64,000 nucleotides of DNA from Polytrichum commune (Eukaryota; Streptophyta; Polytrichopsida; Polytrichales; Polytrichaceae): the NCBI GenBank assembly GCA_950295325.1, contig OX485804.1:21328001-21392000 (forward strand). The letters run 5' to 3'. How positions within the stretch are numbered: the stretch's first letter is position 1; each line of letters opens with the position of its first letter. The notes beneath the pieces are model-generated. The model worked only from the letters and a program-made list of their open reading frames with translations, was not told where the DNA came from and made no database searches. Made by a program: the position numbers and the translations under genes. Positions 20,406-32,330 of this stretch are shown piece by piece.

Positions 20406-20811
20406 ACATAACATATTAGGTGGGAGTTAATGGCGAAAAACATGGGCGCTTAGTAGACTTGGTTTTTATTAGACTTAGTGGACTTGTCACACTCCATTGT
20501 TGTATACGTTTGGGATGTGCCATCCAAATTCATAAGAGCCTTACTTATGGGATGCGCACCCCAAACTCTATAATGACATAAACCAATTGTTTTTTTAGAG
20601 TTGATTGTTATTTTCCACAAAGAGCTCACGTTTTCATTTTAATTGAAATTCTCTATTTTTAGTAATAAGAATATGCTTTATGTGCAAAATTTTAAATCGT
20701 CATGTTCTTGATGTTCCCAATATTCCGTATGCCCACAATATTGGCATCCCAAACCATGGGCATATTTTATTTTGAGACTTTCAAAAGTCTCCGATTAACG
20801 AATATAGTGTT

Positions 20812-22098
20812 AAATGTAGAAAATTCAATTTGGGGGCACTTGTAATGACTGGCTGCAAAATCTACATTATTATTTCTCAAAATTTCTTAAAATTATTTTG
20901 ATTGAAAATAGTTTGCATTTGAAGACCTCCAACCTAGGGTTACATTAGCCTTTAAACCATGATACCAATTTGTAAGCCATATAGATAGGTGTGACAAACC
21001 CAATGGCATGGGCCAAAGCAAGGAGAATTGGGCGAGGATGGGGTTAGACATGTAGGGGGCGTAAGGTGTTTGAATTAAAAAGGGGGGGAAAGAGAGGAAA
21101 AGAAAGAAGGGTGAAAATACAGTAAAGCGGAGCTCTTGATCCTTGCACAAGTTTAAGCGAAAGTGATTCAAAACTAGACACTAACTTTGAATTTTGTGAA
21201 TTTTTATTTTACGAAAATTTTAAAAAGTATTATTGATATAGGAAGCCAAGTAATTTATGTTGACCAAAACAATCTTCAAAAATTCAACAAATTTCAGAAG
21301 ATAGTGTAGGTGATGTGCAAGTGCTGATATTGAACAAGTGTCAAAATTTTGTTTAAAATACAATGAAATTTTTTGTACTAATTATTTTCTATAAAATAAA
21401 TTTTGATCATGACCTCAAATTTATAATGACTTATAGGAATGAGAAAATGAAAATCAAGTCCAAAATACTTAAGTTCATAAAATTTACATTTAAACCAAAT
21501 CTAGCCATTTGATGTTGAGCAACACTACTTTTGATGATAAATTTTGTAGATCTCATCTTGGTATTTTAAATTTGAGTACTTATAACAACAATAAAGATCA
21601 TAATTATGAAAAATATTCAATGTAAAGAAAACGTTTTTACTATTTTTAGGTGTCAGACCACCAACAACTATGGTTTTACAATATTGAACAATTTTTTTGG
21701 TCTACTTTAACATGGTTGCACCTAGAAAAGATAAGAAACACCCTTATGGATCCTTCTTGATTTTAAATCATTTTGTAGGAGCGCTATGGCAAGGACGGGA
21801 TGGGTCCAAGCTGGTCAATATGTATTGGAAATATTAATAAAATTTTAACATAGAAACCTCTTATTGTTAAAAAAATTATAATTCAGTTACATCCAACAAG
21901 TGAGAAATATTCAACACATTCAATAATTTATAAAAGATAGATCTTCATAAAACCACTTATCAAATTTTGATCATAAAGTAGATATGTCACATGTCACCTA
22001 TTACCATAATATTGATCAAGAGAGATGATTTCATTTGCAACCCCATTTGTAACCCTTCCTAAACTTCTCATTTGGCCTAAAACATTCTTGTGGAACAA
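20812..22098. other. Repeat DNA of block A, no gene
   Basis: Collinear with block B 43,471-44,750 and AT-rich. The first 950 bp belong to a diverged repeat present four times in the window (about 20,830-21,760, 30,500-30,960, 43,480-44,480 and 53,350-53,790), recognisable by shared phrases such as GATGTGCAAGTG and CTCATCTTGGTATT. Confidence 0.6.
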
Positions 22099-22437
22099 CT
22101 CGGGGGGGGGGGGTAGTCATTGGTTGGAGTAGCAATATACATGCGAACAAATGATAGGGTATTTTAAAAACATGGGGGCACAGAATTATAAATGGACTTA
22201 AGAGTAATATAGGGTATCAAAAATGGCACTGGACATCTTTAAAGTACTATAGGGTATGGAATAATAAGTAATTTGGAATTATAAGTAATGCAAACCATTT
22301 TTCTATTAACCCAAAGTAGAAAATTACATAATGATGGCATGTGAAAAAAAGAAGAGAATTGAAAGTAATACCCCCCTATAAAATAGTGGTTGTTCGCACC
22401 TATATCCTTAACTTTTTAACACACTGACCCCCCCGAG
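22099..22437. mobile_element. hAT-like MITE, family CTCGGGGGG
   Basis: Starts CTCGGGGGGG and ends CCCCCCCGAG. Flanked by a perfect 8-bp direct repeat TGGAACAA at 22091-22098 and 22438-22445. Block B has the empty site (TGGAACAG then TGGGGG, 44,743-44,756). A longer member with the same terminal bases is at 39,051-39,840. The 339-bp interior has no gene. The poly-G run next to the end is 11-12 bases. Confidence 0.85.
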
Positions 22438-22929
22438 TGGAACAATGGGGGTTAACCCCTAAATAGTCAAGCCTTCGCACTAGATTTTGAGGCATTTCCA
22501 ACACCAATGTTGAACTTTTCCGTTCTACTTTTCTCTTATGTAGCATAATTGACTTTATTATCTTCAAATCCAAGTGTATGGATGTGAACCAAATTGGGCA
22601 TCGTATGTGAAACATATTGGCTCTTGTATTCTGTTCCTACATTAGGGCAACACATGGAACCGCCTCCTAAAACAAATAATGCCTCTCCAACAAAAAATCC
22701 GACACGCTTGAAGTGTGAGATTTTTATGTGTTATTTTGATCCACATGGTAGTGGGCACCACCCTACACCAATAGATGCCTTCCATTCACCTAGTTGGTCA
22801 CAAACCCATTGGAATATAAGGTGGCAACCCATTTTAGGTTGCATGAGCATTTAAGTATTAAGTGTGACCATGCTCGTTGTCCATTGTGCTTCCACAATCA
22901 TAACAATCGGTTGGATGTCTGTCAATTTT
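22438..22929. other. Repeat DNA, no gene
   Basis: Collinear with block B, but near 22,590 block A lacks about 400 bp that B has at about 44,892-45,287. No supported gene. Confidence 0.4.
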
Positions 22930-24290
22930 TCCAAGTGGCAAGGGTGGAACTAGAATTTCCGACTTGGATGAGCATGAGGTGGCTCGTCTGCCAGCCAAGC
23001 TGTGAAGATGATCCAGATCTAAAACTCCAGCCCCATCCTCATTGAATGGAGCACACTTTGGAGCCTCCGGCTTGGGTTTGTGTGGCAAAAGATTTGTAAA
23101 ATCACTAGAGCAGTAAGTCTGCAGCAACAAATTCCTTCATATGTGTGTTTGGTTGTGGACTAAATTGGTGCAAGTTGAGTATTATGAACACAAAACCTAC
23201 AAGTCCCAGGAGTTGCTGAAGCTGTGTTTAATTTCCACCTGAAGAATCCATATTGTCAATGGATGCCATGGCAAGCCTTGATTTTTTGAGAATATTCTAC
23301 TTTCTGGTAGAAAATTTGAGGAGAGCAATTCAAAGTTTATTCTGGAAGTCACAAGAAGCAAATGTATGTGGATCACATTAGTCAGCAATATTGGCAAACA
23401 TTCATATACTCAAGTTTTGGAATGTTTGAGGAATATAAATTTTTATTGAATTGCACGGTTTGGTTCAATTATAATCTGTAAGAAAGAACAATCATCCTAG
23501 ATTTCACCAAAATGAAGTAATCCAGGACCTTTAAAAGCCTAGTATCAAGTGACCTCCAACATCTGTTTTATTTCCCTTCAACAAGTTTGCTGGACTTATC
23601 TCTCAAGCAAGAAGAATTGCAAAGACACTCCATATCTTAACATGCTTCAAGAGTGCAGAAGGATGTCATATACCTTTGCATGTAGAAAGTAAATGTCAAA
23701 CCTCAAAGTCTTCTTGAGCCAACCTTCGATATGACCAGGCTTGGTATGAAATGTGCTTCGCCAGTTGTGTGAATTGGTTGGTTGCTTGTTCGATTTTCTT
23801 CAAGTGGTAGAGAATGGGAAATAGTCCTATCCTAGATCATCATGAGGAAGCTTGTAGGCAAGCTGCTTTCCAGACGATTTTGGATGGGAGATCCCTCCCC
23901 CATCCTCTACTAAATGTAAGCATCTCAATCAATGTAATTCAGGTTGAGAGTACCCAGGGATTGATTGGGTAGATGTCCGTCGATGGAGTCAAGTTTCAAG
24001 TGGTGAAGGATGGGGCCAAAAATTCCGACTCAGATCATCAAGAATTGACTAGGCCAGCCAAGCTCTAATAATCTGATTCGGAATTTCCAGCCCCGTCCTT
24101 GACTAAATGTGAGAATCCGCAAGATGTCCGTCAACATTTATGACATTTCAAGTGGTGGAGGAAGGGGCTAGAATTTTCGACTTGGATCACCATGAATAAC
24201 TTTGGGAGACAACCAAGCTCTAGATGATCATAATCGAAAATTCCATCCCCACCCTCTACTAAATGGGAGCAGGTCTTGAAGCCCTTGACT
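22930..24290. repeat. Four imperfect hairpin units in tandem
   Basis: Units lie at about 22,930-23,040, 23,800-23,920, 23,988-24,115 and 24,150-24,290. Each has a left arm containing a purine-rich GGGGCCAAAAATTCCGA-type motif and a right arm with its near-complement (TCGGAATTTCCAGCCCC type). The third unit pairs over roughly 40 bp with few mismatches. Block B keeps fewer units (45,630-45,710, about 45,850-45,970 and a remnant to 46,030), so the copy number has changed since duplication. Confidence 0.7.
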
Positions 24291-25642
24291 TGGAAAATGT
24301 AGTAGACTTCATTGCACAGGACCTACATAATGCAAACACAAAGAGATGAGTCAGTTTGCAAAATCAGGTACTCATAAGCTACACATTTCCAAGTTGGAGA
24401 ATCAATGGGATACTCTTGCAGTATTAGAAATCGTGTCTCACATTTAATTGTTAGCCGATTAGACCTGGCATGAGCCATGGCACTCACTGAGGCATGAGGA
24501 ACTTATCTTGTGATTGGCATGCATCAATTTTAAACAGGTGAGTATTATCCTTAGGATTCTATTCAATGGACTTGGATATTTGAGAAACATATTGGACCCA
24601 ACTATGCTTTCCAAATGACCCAGGTAATTTATATGGGAAAATCACAAGGACTTCTGATTGTGCTCGATCTAAAACAAACGTTGTTGGACAGCTTTATCTT
24701 GAGGCTAGTAGATCCTTTACCATTGCAGAGTGTCCTACTTAAGGTGGTCTAGTGTAAATTCATCCCAAAATATATGTGGCCTAGTCATGAAATAGCGTTG
24801 CACAAGCCACGATTATTTCTTAATATTCTCCTAGTGCCATCACATCCGCTGTGACACTAGAAGTGTCATCAAAGGTTTTGAGACTTGATACAAAACATAC
24901 CTGCTTAGAAGTCGATGTAAGCACAAAGCCCATTCAAGTGAAGTGGTATATCCATGCCCACCAGAAATTTACTAGAAGATGATACACTTGGTGGTGGTCA
25001 CCAGACCTCATTTGTCCAATACTCACATTCACGAATATCCCACACAAATCCCAGTTAAAAATTGTTAAAGTGAGTGCACACAAAACATAAATTGCTAACA
25101 CAAATCAAACACGAGATGAATGGAAGGCCCAAGGAACCACACTACATCTCCCAATATGCAGTTCCGCTACTACACAACCACTTTCTAAAGTTAAATTTTA
25201 GGAAACCAATCAACTCTCATGGCAACTTGGAGTATAGCATATTACATTCCCATGTTGTGCTATTGTACTAATGGACACATATTAAGACTAATGACTCAGA
25301 GACAGAATAACCAGGATGACAGCTCCATATAACTGAAAACTTGCATGTGCACCAAATCACACTTTGTGGCCAAGATTGAGACATCGTCAGGATGAACATT
25401 GGAGAATGAATTAGCAGATCCCACGAGAAATCAATGCAAGGAGCTGCAATCAGGAGTTTAGTTTCACATAAACTTACACAAAGGCTGCTAGTGGGAAGCC
25501 ATGGCCGGGAGATCCAGAAAGACAACCCCTTGCAACTCTCAGATTGGGAGATGATATGTACTAGTAGACATGATGCACAAACAAAGAAAGCCCTCCAATT
25601 ACATGGCATGCATAAGTTTTGCTGATAGGGCTCAAAACTTAC
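24291..25642. other. Repeat DNA of block A
   Basis: Collinear with block B 46,030-47,405. A frame of 139 codons at 25,268-25,687 on the minus strand extends from the exon below through its donor and is not a gene on its own. Confidence 0.5.
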
Positions 25643-26723
25643 CAAATTGAAGACATCCAATTGAAGTGAAGTGGGAGATGCAAGCATCCTATAGCCATTA
25701 GCAATAGGTACATCAACCCAACACCAACCAGCTTCAACAGGAAACCTGAAAAATCGAACTCCAACTACTGAAAATTCTAAAAGATCACCTGCACACTAAA
25801 ACTTGAATGCCCTCTACAATCTGCACAACCCATATCCAAGCTTTTCCTTCATAGATGTGTGATATAAAATTTTCCAAATTTGCCAATCTTAAACTTACAA
25901 ATTGCACAACTTCAAGCCATGACTCCATTTTGGTGCTTGCAGGGTTAGTATTGATGTTAACCTTCACCATCAAGCTATCTTCTTCATGTGCACTTGTAAA
26001 CACAAGCTCTACCGGGATCTCAAAGGTTGCCATGGGCCGGATGGCAACAGTAGTGAGAGCATTTTTCGAAAAGCTTTTTCAGCTCTCACCATTTGAGCTC
26101 TTGATCAAGGACTCGTCCACCAGTTGCTAAGCTTCCACTGCAAACATGGCAATCTTCATAAACAGCATGTCATCACCCAACATGCTCTAACTTTTGCCAC
26201 TTGATAGAATTACACCAATATCACAATCGTGACGTGAAACCTTGCGATTGATTGCGTTTGAACTAATGGCAATGCGCGCGCATGTCAGGATGGTTTTGGT
26301 GTCATCCTACCAAGTGGCAATGTTAGAGAATGGTGGGCAATGGAAGGTCGTGGGCACACCTGAAACTGAGATGAAGACCTGGAGCAAGTCCTGCTTCCAA
26401 CTAGGCTTGGCAACCTTCAAGGCATGAGCAAATGCAAGAGCTACACCTGTGGCACTCACTAACTGTTAGACCTCAGAACTTGCCACACAAATCGGCGATA
26501 CAATGCAAATTTCTTCTGGGTGTGCTTTCTTAAAGGATATGGCCCTAGCACGAAAAGGCTGTGTCCAAAACATTGAGGGTTGCAGGCAATTATCGTCGTG
26601 CATGTACCTTATGCTCAGGTCAGCTGAGGCCTGAATCAACTGTTTCTTCGGCTGGTAGAACTTCTGGAGAATTTTGAGGCTTGTTTGGAAAGACCTCATC
26701 TGTCCCCTGCCACTCACATTCAC
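25643..26723 (-). pseudogene. Decayed multi-exon gene, block A copy
   Basis: On the minus strand the 3'-most exon (25643-25745) has a strong acceptor (TTTTTCAG) and donor (GTAAGTTTT). It encodes VEAGWCWVDVPIANG and ends in LQLDVFNL. Upstream, one frame carries PVELVFTSAHEEDSLMVKVN and MESWLEVVQF with a GTAAGT donor at 25893-25898. The same frame continues back through an in-frame TGA and TAG to GDDMLFMKIAMFAVEA. A further block (26,240-26,723) encodes SMFWTQPFRARAISFKKAHPE and VALAFAHALKVAKPSWKQD, with a TAA between. I do not recognise the parent gene. Intact splice borders with internal stops indicate a genomic copy that decayed. Related copies are at 26,990-27,500 and 47,405-48,480. Confidence 0.65.
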
Positions 26724-26989
26724 AAATTTTCACCTTGTCTCAGCTACAAAATGTTGAAGTGAGTGCACACAAAACAGAAATTGCCAACACAATTTAACCA
26801 CAAGCTGGTTATTCAACCACATTTGTGAATGGAGAGCCCAAGGAACCACAATATATTTCCCAATGTGCAGTTCCACTTGCCAGACACCCACTTTCTAAAG
26901 TTGAATTTCAGGAAAGCAATCAACTCTCATGGTCACTTGAAGTATAGCATACTACATTCCAGTGTTGTGCTATCAAACTAATGCACACA

Positions 26990-27500
26990 TATTAAGACTA
27001 GTGCACACAACATTCATCTGGCTTCTTGATTTGCACATGTACACACAAGCTCTACCAGGATCTCAAAGGACACCATGTGCCAGATCGCAACAAAAGTGAA
27101 AGCATTTGCTGAAAATGGTAGTCAGCTCTCACCATTTGAGCTCTTGATCAAGAACTGCTCCGCCTGTCGTTGCTTCCACCTTAAGCATGGAAATCTTCAT
27201 AAACAACATGTCATCACCCAACATGCTCTAACTATTGCAACTTGGTAGAATTACATCAATATCACAATCATGAGGTGAACCCCTGCGATTGATTGCATTT
27301 GCACTAATCACAGCGCTTGTCGCGATGGTCTTGGTGTCATCCTACCAAGTGGCAATGTTAGAGAATAGTGGGCAACGGAAGGTCGTGGGCACACACTGGA
27401 AAATGAGATGAGGACCTGGAGCACATTCTGCTTCCAACTAGGCTTGGCAACCTTCAAGGCATGAGCAAATGCAAGAGCTAGACTTGTGGCACTCACTAAC
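26990..27500 (-). pseudogene. Partial tandem copy of the decayed gene
   Basis: It repeats two parts of the pseudogene at 25,643-26,723: a diverged FEILVELV segment with the shared TGA, and the LALAFAHALKVAKPSWKQ segment at 27,308-27,496. It lies directly upstream of that copy on the same strand, so it arose by tandem duplication. Confidence 0.6.
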
Positions 27501-29130
27501 TGTTAGACCTCAGAACTTCCCCACACAAATGAGCGACACAATGCCAATGTCTCCTGCTCATTCTTTCTTATAGGGCATGACCCAAGTACGGCAAGGCTGT
27601 GTCCGGAACCTTCAGGGTTGCAAGCAATTACAGTATATCATGGCATGGGCATGTACATTACACTCGCGTCATATGAGGTGTAAATCAACTGTTTCCTTCA
27701 GCTGGGAGAATTTTGGGGAGTTTTGAGGGCTTGGTTTAAGAAAGTTGAAAGGAAAGGTGCTTAAACCAACACTTTAAGCTATTGCACATACATACGGCTA
27801 TGTGGTTGATATAAAAAGATGCATTCTTATATTAGCCTTTGGGCTAAACATAGGTATAAAGAAGAAGAAGATAATAGCCTCAATTGAATATTAGATAAAT
27901 ATTCAAAGTCAAAACCACTACCCTTCTCAAACTAATCCCTCACTGCTTCTTCTTTTCTTGGGAAAGAATTAAATTAATCCATAAAACCAAAGAGGGGTTC
28001 AACTTATCTAGGAAAGGCAACTTTTGATGGTTGGGAAAAAAAAGGAGAGGATAACTTTCATTGAAGGTGTGAGAAGTCATCCTTACAATACACCTCAATG
28101 GTGCATCAGATACACATTCAAATACCTAAGTGCCGATCAAAAGACCGTTTGTAGTGTATTTTTTTTCATAGCCCTTCACAGAACCAACTTCTAATTCTAT
28201 AGTTCCTTTTCAAATGTGCTATAGAAGCTTTTTGAAAGACATACCTTATTCAAAGCTAACAAGCATGCTCATGTAACCAACAATTTTCTCTTAGGAGATC
28301 TTTCTTGTTAGTTGCCATTGGGACAATCTTGTAAAATACCTTGTATAACTTTGTGAGAGGCTCCAAAAGAAAAAAAAGGCACCCTCCTTTGACAACCAAA
28401 TTCGGAGTTGCCAACCCCATGCCACCCAATGAGGTCTAAAGAATATAGTATGACTCACCCCTTCAACTAGGTTATAAATAAATCTAGACTTACGCATGAA
28501 TTTTGGACATAATTATGACATTTATAGAAACTAGTGCTAGACATGGACTCAATGTCTTGTTGAAACATATTTTAATTGCATGCACACTAATGTGTTATTA
28601 GCAAAACAAATACACATCTAGAGTGATTATTTGATCCCATTGATTCTCAAAGCCTTATGTATAATGTTGAGTTTCTAATCTCATTTCCCAAATAATTTGA
28701 CCTTTCCATGTAAACATTTTCCCAACAATAAAATAAAATAAAACGATTTCGAAAATAATATGACATTTCCATGACGTAAATAAATAACTCAAATAGCCCC
28801 TTTCTATGTTCTTGGTTGAAGTTCTCTACATGTCATTTATTACCACAAAAAGCCTAGAAGAAATGAATTTTATTTGCATCCCCAATGTCCTTTCCAAATT
28901 TTCCATATATTCATTCCTACACAGAAACAATCACTAAAAATGTAACAAATCCATAATGAGGGCCTAAAAATGACAAATGTACATCAAATTGACATGAATC
29001 TTGGAAAGAAGTGCACTTCCACCCAAAACAAAATTTTAATCTATGCGTTGAAAATAAGACAGACAAATATAGTGGATAGAAGTGAGATTGACTAACTTAT
29101 AATTTTGGAAAATATTTCTCCACATGCAAG

Positions 29131-29200
29131 AAATTGGCCTAGTGGTGTAATCTGAGTTCCCTCTTGAGTCCAAGTTCCAAGTCCCCACCATGGCAATATA
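29131..29200 (+). repeat. tRNA-like SINE head (fragment)
   Basis: Contains an A-box-like TGGCCTAGTGGTG followed about 40 bp later by a B-box-like AGTTCCAAGTCC and ACCATGGCA. The spacing is that of a tRNA-derived Pol III promoter. No tail or duplication was resolved. The same sequence is in block B near 50,448-50,517, inverted. Confidence 0.45.
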
Positions 29201-29495
29201 TTATTTTTAGGAGCCAATGGCAATTTGATAGATTGCGATCACCCCTAGTTTTGCGTTAGACCTACCAATTTTTGATGGGCTCAACACAATATCCAGTAGA
29301 CCATGAAACATTATCTACTTGATGTCATGTAGGATGCCATGCAGAGTTTTCATCCCAATTTAAAGTTTGGTAAACTTTTCATCCAAGTGAGCTTGGACCT
29401 ACTCTAGCTTCTCGACCAATCACATAATTTGTATAACATGGGTCAAGGGCCCTTAAGGTCTACTATAAAGTGACCCCCCAAGAGATACACTGTGA

Positions 29496-29695
29496 TCACC
29501 TATTAATGTGGTTTATCATTTGGAGTTAAGTGATGCTATATATGTTATTGATAGTATCTTGATTTACCTAAATAACACAATAGCTATTATGGGCTTTAAG
29601 GAGCATGATATACATTATGTGATTAAAGATGATGTGCTTAGCTAAAAAGTTCCAATAACATATAACTCCAAATGTTAAACAACTGTAATAGGTGA
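29496..29695. repeat. 200-bp inverted-repeat element
   Basis: Both ends read TCACCTATTA inwards, and the arms continue to pair (CATTTGGAGTTA in each) for about 33 bp. A short MITE is likely, but a flanking duplication is not clear. Its counterpart in block B is at about 49,950-50,150. Confidence 0.6.
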
Positions 29696-31114
29696 TATTG
29701 TTGTACATTGTTCATGGTATTTAGTGTCATGTACACTATTTGCGAAGGGCCTATACTAGATGCCTAGAGGTCTCAAAGTGTTGTGAATTAGATATTATTT
29801 TTCAACATAAGTAACTTTTCAAAGTAAACAATCATTTAAATTATGACATTTATCGTAGCACATTTGGATACTTGAGATGATGATTTTGCATTTTAGTATG
29901 CAGGGGCAAGATATTATTGAGCATACTAAATGACAAGGGTCATGTGTTTATATTTTAGAATGCAAGAGGAAGATATTGTTGAGCATAAGTCTAATGCTAA
30001 GCGTCATTTGTGTACACTTTAGTGATCTTGTAGATCATGTGTGTAACATAGGCATACAGTGACCTCATAACACTATTGAACATACTCATGCCAAATAATT
30101 AGTAAGCACACTTGAACGCCAGGTGCCATGAGGTCGCACTAGTGATGAAGTTGTTCTTCATTATTGTAGTCTAATGTATGCCTCACATTAGGGTAAGTGA
30201 CATTATTCTGCATGTGACACTAAATACAATAAATGGTGTAGTAATATGCATTCATTGGCTATCTCCTCTCGCAAATGTTGGGAGAGAATTGCATTATCAA
30301 GTTGAGTCCCTATAAGGTAGAGGGTGCTAAAACCAACACCCCACCCAAAACCAACACTCTGTAAATGCCTCCCAATCGCCAACACTCTAGTACTTTGAAT
30401 TGTTCCCCATGGTGTAGGAGTGGCCAAGCCTCGTTTGTGTAGTCATTAGTGTAATCAAGTATATGTTAATTTCATAGTAATCCACACACATCATTTAGGT
30501 TTCCAATGAAGAGTTCACCCCCGGGCTATTTACAAACTTTGAAATTTGTGAAAAGAAATTCATAAATATTTAGAAAACATTATGACCTACCTAGCCAAGA
30601 AATTCATTTTGATAGTAAAAATATCTCAAGAAACATCTCAAGAAACGTCTACATATAGAAGACGGTGCAAGTGGTGTGCAAGTGGTGAAAATGAACAAGT
30701 GATTGACAAAATTTTGGTTAAAATACAATAAAATTACATTGATTTGAAGATATTTTACAAAATTATTTGACAATGACCTTAAGTTCAAAATCAATTCAAG
30801 GAATATGAAGAGAAAAAGTCCGGTTCAAAATAGTTAAGGTCATGAAATTTATGTCCAAAACCAGATTTAGCCATTCGTTTTTGTGCATTTCTTTTAAATG
30901 ATGAATTTTGAAGACCTCATCTTGGTATTCTACATTTGAGTGCATTTGAAAAAAACTATTCACAACATTTTATGATTGAAAGCTTTTTGGAAGTGCCATG
31001 CAATTTCAATAGCAACCTGTGGGAACCAAATCACTACTAAAATTGTCTATCCATGTAGAGTTGAGTTTAGGGCTTCATGGGTTTGAACTTTCACCTTCAA
31101 CTCTCACCATCTGG

Positions 31115-32330
31115 GTAATGTCCACCCTCTGAACATATGATATAGGTGATGGTTTTAGATTGCCTACAAGTGTAACTTCCAACCCTCGTAACTTTTGCAT
31201 ACAATATCCAAACGATGTGTTTTTTTAGGACATTAGAATTCTCTTGCTCTTGCAGACCAGAAACTACATAAATCCAACAATTTATCACAGTGGAAACTAC
31301 GCTCAGCGCTCATTATGTCCGTTGGGGACTACATGCCATATTGATAAGGCCGGAGTCAGAGTGCATTATGTGGGCTGTGTACAGGTCTTCCTGGTGGCAT
31401 GACGCGTGGAGCGTTGGGCAGTGGGCACGTGATTGCTGTTGCAGTTCTGGTACTGCCCGTGACTGCACTGCAGTACGTGTGCATGGCTGACACAGTCTGA
31501 GTCATGCTGGTGCATACTTAGTTGTCCGTTAATGGGCTGATAAGCAATCCAGTACTCATGACCAAGCTGGTCCTTGACATATCAACTCAGACTCTTTTGT
31601 CATTACTCTTAACTGCAGATAACTTAACTGCGTAGTAATTACTGCAAGATTAGCGCCGTTAGTCCATCCCTGCATTAATATTTGAACCTTGTTCTTCTAT
31701 GCACCCACCAATCAATGACCATGCATGGTGTGAGCGATCTACGCCCTCCTAATTGACTGCAGTAACTTACTCCAGGCTCTTAATTACCTCCACTGGCAGC
31801 TATACATATATATATATGTATATATATGACTATTAGAATAATATGCAGGCCAAAAAAAAGTGCGATGCACATGCTGCAAGCCCAATAATTACTTCAGTCA
31901 TATAACATACTTGAGTTATTCAGCCACAGAGCTAGCAAGCATTCCTGACTCCTGCAGGGTGAATGTTCCCGAGGAATGTGAAAATTCCTGCGTGATAAGT
32001 TATAACACAGAGACTTGTTGTCTGCAGCGCCAGTAACTTAACTATGCCGCAGTACCTCCTTCCTCCTCAACAATATCTCTGGCCCTTTCAAAGCCCTGAC
32101 GCATGAGGACACACCTGGTCGCCCTCTATCATGCTGGCTGCATTAATAAGCTAACGCGGCTTTGCAGGGACAAGCTGACGCTGGCAGCAATGTCAACTTC
32201 GGCAGAGTCCACACTCGTGTGTGCATGTACACTCGTGTATGCATGTACACTCTTGTTCAGTACATTGCCAACACGTGAATATCTACATTCTATGTAATAT
32301 TTGTTAGTGTCACTTGCTCTTCAGAATTAC
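31115..32330. repeat. Repeat unit R, copy 1 (block A)
   Basis: This stretch occurs three times: here, at 32,980-35,860 (interrupted by a CACTA element) and at 53,945-55,250. Shared landmarks are CAGTGGAAACT, a CAGTGGGCACGTGATTGCT block and the exon-like fragment near the right end. Copies 1 and 2 are in tandem. It also holds an AT microsatellite at about 31,803-31,828 and three 18-bp-type units (ACACTCGTGTATGCATGT) near 32,212-32,255. Confidence 0.85.
32056..32137 (-). pseudogene. Exon-like fragment, copy 1 (deleted)
   Basis: Minus-strand sequence between a TAATGCAG acceptor and a GTACTG donor. Compared with the other two copies (35,579-35,669 and 55,035-55,121) it lacks bases within the GDQFRCVL part and so is out of frame. 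Confidence 0.55.

Larger units (their letters stand above)
13988..20811. mobile_element. 6.8-kb gene-carrying TIR transposon
   Basis: The ends are AACACTATATTC and its exact complement. Seven unmatched bases follow on each side, and then GGAGACTTTT pairs again. Direct AAAT repeats flank the element at 13984-13987 and 20812-20815. Block B has the uninterrupted site (CACATAAATGTAG, 43,465-43,477), which proves a 6,824-bp insertion in A or a precise loss from B. The CACTA core suggests the CACTA/CMC group; a 4-bp duplication is more like Chapaev-type members than classical 3-bp CACTA. The interior carries GC-rich coding frames unlike the AT-rich surroundings. I recognise no transposase, so it may be non-autonomous with captured genes, or may use a transposase I cannot identify. 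Confidence 0.85.
27945..30422. repeat. 2.5-kb segment inverted relative to block B
   Basis: This stretch matches block B 49,226-51,783 in the opposite orientation, while flanking sequence (to 27,943 and from about 30,460) matches B directly. It begins CACTGCTTCTTC and ends TGTAGGAGTG, weakly inverted ends of CACT...AGTG form, but flanking duplications are not evident. It contains no supported gene. Confidence 0.85.
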
